DNA of 64,000 nt, taken from positions 1 through 64,000 of the forward strand of contig CANROX010000007.1 in assembly GCA_947632335.1 (NCBI GenBank), written 5' to 3'. The DNA comes from an uncultured Clostridia bacterium. GTDB lineage: Bacteria; Bacillota; Clostridia; Oscillospirales; Acutalibacteraceae. Both the position numbers and the translations under genes were made by a program. Shown one piece after another: positions 62,013 through 64,000 of this stretch (position 1 is the stretch's first letter; the number at the start of each line of letters is the position of its first letter). Under the pieces are notes generated by a model. The model saw only the letters and a list, made by a program, of their open reading frames with translations. It was not told the DNA's origin and ran no database searches.

Positions 62013-62876
62013 ATGAGAATATCAGAAAATTGGAGAGATTATGAGCTTATTGACTGCTCCGACGGTGAAAGGCTGGAGCGTTGGGGCAATATAATTCTTA
62101 TAAGACCCGACCCCCAGATTATTTGGCATACAAAGAGAACAAACCCTTTGTGGCATAGTGCCCACGCAAGATATTTCCGCAGTAATAAAGGCGGAGGAGA
62201 GTGGAAGATATTTAAAAAACTTCCGAAACAGTGGAGTGTTGAATATCTTGACCTTAAATTTAATGTTAAAACAATGGGTTTTAAGCATACCGGTATTTTT
62301 CCGGAACAGGCTGTAAACTGGGATTTTGCCAGGGATAAAATTGCTAAGGAGAACAGGAAACTAAATATTCTCAACCTATTTGGTTACACAGGGTGTGCAA
62401 CACTTTCCTGTATGAAAGCAGGGGCAAATGTTTGTCATGTTGACGCTTCAAAGGGTATGGTGCTTTGGGCAAAGGAGAATGCCCAGACAAGCGGTATTGC
62501 GGACAAACCTGTAAGGTGGCTGGTGGATGACTGTATAAAATTTGTGGAGAGGGAAATCCGCAGGGGTCATCACTATGACGGAATTATTATGGACCCGCCC
62601 TCCTATGGAAGAGGACCAAACGGTGAAGTTTGGAAGTTAGAGGATAATCTTTATTCTTTAATAGAATTATGTACTAATGTGCTTTCGGATTCTCCTATAT
62701 TTTTCATACTTAATTCCTACAGCACAGGACTTTCCTCCGGTGTTATGGAATATATGCTTGGGGCAATACTCAAGCCAAGGTTTGGAGGCAAGGTAAGCTC
62801 CGATGAAATCGGACTAAGGGCAACAGACTCCGGTTTGGTGCTTCCATGTGGTTCAACAGCTATCTGGGAGAAATAG
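62013..62876 (+). CDS. RlmI/RlmK-like class I SAM methyltransferase
   Basis: This 287-residue methyltransferase resembles the C-terminal catalytic part of the RlmI family that methylates cytosine in 23S rRNA. SAM-binding motif LNILNLFGYTGCATLSCMKA lies near residue 118, the acidic motif VCHVDASKGMVLWAKEN follows, and the NPPY-like motif is DGIIMDPPSYGRGPNGE. No N-terminal PUA domain is present, unlike full RlmI (about 400 residues). It follows glmM by 24 bases with AAGGA. The RNA substrate is inferred. Confidence 0.88.
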   Translation: MRISENWRDYELIDCSDGERLERWGNIILIRPDPQIIWHTKRTNPLWHSAHARYFRSNKGGGEWKIFKKLPKQWSVEYLDLKFNVKTMGFKHTGIFPEQAVNWDFARDKIAKENRKLNILNLFGYTGCATLSCMKAGANVCHVDASKGMVLWAKENAQTSGIADKPVRWLVDDCIKFVEREIRRGHHYDGIIMDPPSYGRGPNGEVWKLEDNLYSLIELCTNVLSDSPIFFILNSYSTGLSSGVMEYMLGAILKPRFGGKVSSDEIGLRATDSGLVLPCGSTAIWEK

Positions 62877-62913
62877 TTTAAAGGCAAAGAAGTTAGAGAA
62901 TTAAGAGGTTTTA

Positions 62914-63759
62914 ATGAATTTTATTTCGGTGGAGAACCTGTCATTTAAGTATGACAGCGACGGAGAAAAATTAATAGAAACCAGTGTCATAAAAAATCTT
63001 AACCTAAGGGTTAATCAGGGAGAGTTTCTCTGTATATTAGGTCATAACGGAAGCGGAAAAAGTACCCTTGCCAAGCATTTTAACGGAATGCTCCTGCCCT
63101 GCGGGGGAAAGGTGTATGTTGACGGTATGGATACAGCAGATGAAAAACTCTGCTTTGATATACGCAGTACGGTAGGACTGGTACTGCAGAATCCTGATAA
63201 TCAGCTTGTTGCCTCTGTAGTGGAGGAGGACATTGCCTTTGGCCCGGAAAACCTGGGTGTTCCCTCGGCGGAAATCAGGGAAAGGGTAGAGAATGCTCTT
63301 AAAGCTGTTGATATGTATGACTACAGAAACCACGCCCCCCATAAATTAAGCGGAGGACAAAAGCAGAGAATTGCCATAGCGGGGATTATTGCTATGGAGC
63401 CGAAGTGTATAGTACTTGACGAACCTACGGCTATGCTTGACCCGAGGGGTAGGAATGAAGTTATAAGTACAATAACTAAACTTAACAGGGAGTATGGCAT
63501 TACCGTTGTTCTCATAACCCACTATATGGACGAGGCAGTAAAGGCAGACAGGGTAGTTGTTATGGACAATGGGGAAATACTTACGCAGGGTACCCCCCAA
63601 CAGGTATTTGCACAGGTGGATTTACTTAAAAGTCACTGCCTTGATGTACCCCAGGCTACAGAAATTTGTCACAAACTAAAAAAATTAGGTGTGGATATTA
63701 AAACACTTCCCCTTGATGAAAATTCCTGCGTAGATGTTCTTATGGAGGTGTTAAGATGA
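62914..63759 (+). CDS. ecfA1: Energy-coupling factor transporter ATPase EcfA1
   Basis: EcfA1 is one of the two ABC ATPases that power vitamin-uptake ECF transporters with EcfT and a substrate-specific S component. The 281 residues have Walker [19 protein letters not shown]-loop [20 protein letters not shown], signature [13 protein letters not shown], Walker [13 protein letters not shown], and the switch histidine ITHYMDEA. Its stop overlaps the ecfA2 start (ATGA). Confidence 0.97.
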   Translation: MNFISVENLSFKYDSDGEKLIETSVIKNLNLRVNQGEFLCILGHNGSGKSTLAKHFNGMLLPCGGKVYVDGMDTADEKLCFDIRSTVGLVLQNPDNQLVASVVEEDIAFGPENLGVPSAEIRERVENALKAVDMYDYRNHAPHKLSGGQKQRIAIAGIIAMEPKCIVLDEPTAMLDPRGRNEVISTITKLNREYGITVVLITHYMDEAVKADRVVVMDNGEILTQGTPQQVFAQVDLLKSHCLDVPQATEICHKLKKLGVDIKTLPLDENSCVDVLMEVLR

Positions 63760-64000
63760 GTGCAATTATTCGTACGGAAAATCTCACCTACACATACGGA
63801 TTAAAGACGCCCCTTGAAAAGACGGCAGTTTCAGACCTTAATATAGAAATTAACGAAGGGGAATTTTTAGGGGTAATCGGTCATACAGGCAGTGGAAAGA
63901 GCACTTTTGTTCAAATGCTTAACGGACTGATAACTCCCACAAAGGGTAAGGTTTACCTTAGAGGTACAGATATAAATCAGAATAAAAAAGAACTTCAAAG
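63756..64000 (+). CDS. ecfA2: Energy-coupling factor transporter ATPase EcfA2 (cut by window edge)
   Basis: This is the first 81 residues of the second Ecf ATPase. Walker [21 protein letters not shown] and the N-terminal TENLTYTYG are present; the signature and Walker B regions lie beyond the window. The ATG at 63756 overlaps the ecfA1 stop, and GGAGG lies upstream at 63744-63748. An ecfT gene would be expected next. Confidence 0.95.
   Translation, partial: MSAIIRTENLTYTYGLKTPLEKTAVSDLNIEINEGEFLGVIGHTGSGKSTFVQMLNGLITPTKGKVYLRGTDINQNKKELQ

Overview
The window looks like chromosomal DNA of a low-GC Gram-positive Clostridia species, most likely a Ruminococcus-type member of the Oscillospiraceae. 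This is inferred from strong AGGAGG-type ribosome sites, sigma-A promoters, the conserved glmU-prs-pth-mfd-prsA order, pyruvate phosphate dikinase, LCP and KtrAB proteins, and a very large secreted CotH protein carrying starch-binding-like modules. No rRNA, tRNA, CRISPR array or complete insertion sequence was seen.

Layout. 1-9.4 kb: start of ppdK (minus strand), then a short GlmU-like uridylyltransferase, prs, pth, mfd, a PrsA-like lipoprotein and a repeat-bearing membrane protein. 9.4-12.9 kb: a CBS-domain protein divergent from ktrB-ktrA and a GtrB-like glycosyltransferase. 12.9-17.4 kb: a LysR regulator divergent from a three-gene acyl operon (KAS II, acyl-CoA ligase, hot-dog thioesterase). 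17.4-24.5 kb: a 2180-residue secreted CotH protein with a structured leader, followed by an unlisted 35-codon peptide gene with a consensus promoter and its own terminator. 24.5-33.6 kb: mntP, a kinase-like protein, exonuclease III, a methyltransferase with a repeat-bearing disordered tail, an alanine symporter with an inserted domain, a PAP2 protein, a metallophosphoesterase and a Cof-type phosphatase. A partial duplication with 356 bp of unique DNA, including a probable small RNA, lies between the last two.

33.6-38 kb is the most striking region. A minus-strand operon encodes an ATP-grasp/HAD fusion, a LicD transferase and a TagD-like CDP-glycerol synthase. Next to it is a tyrosine recombinase gene enclosed by perfect 28-bp inverted repeats, each with the architecture of a recombinase core site. 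The enclosed 1.35 kb also carries an outward promoter, which would face the LicD operon after inversion. I read this as a self-encoded invertible switch for a surface-modification operon.

38-44.9 kb: an M29 aminopeptidase, a solitary BREX-type PglX methyltransferase, a Nudix hydrolase, a DUF308-type protein, and a riboflavin transporter under an FMN riboswitch. 44.9-54.1 kb: an AlkD-like protein, tarJ and tarI for CDP-ribitol, a second LicD, a glycosyltransferase, a DUF975-like protein, PepV and YfhO, which together suggest phospho-alcohol decoration of a surface glycan. 54.1-64 kb: a YfbR-like nucleotidase, an LCP ligase, small membrane or lipoproteins, ruvC-ruvA-ruvB, glmM, an RlmI-like methyltransferase and ecfA1-ecfA2, the second cut by the window end. 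The Ecf ATPases could energise the riboflavin S-component encoded 19 kb away.

All functions are read from sequence motifs and remembered family features. No database search was run.
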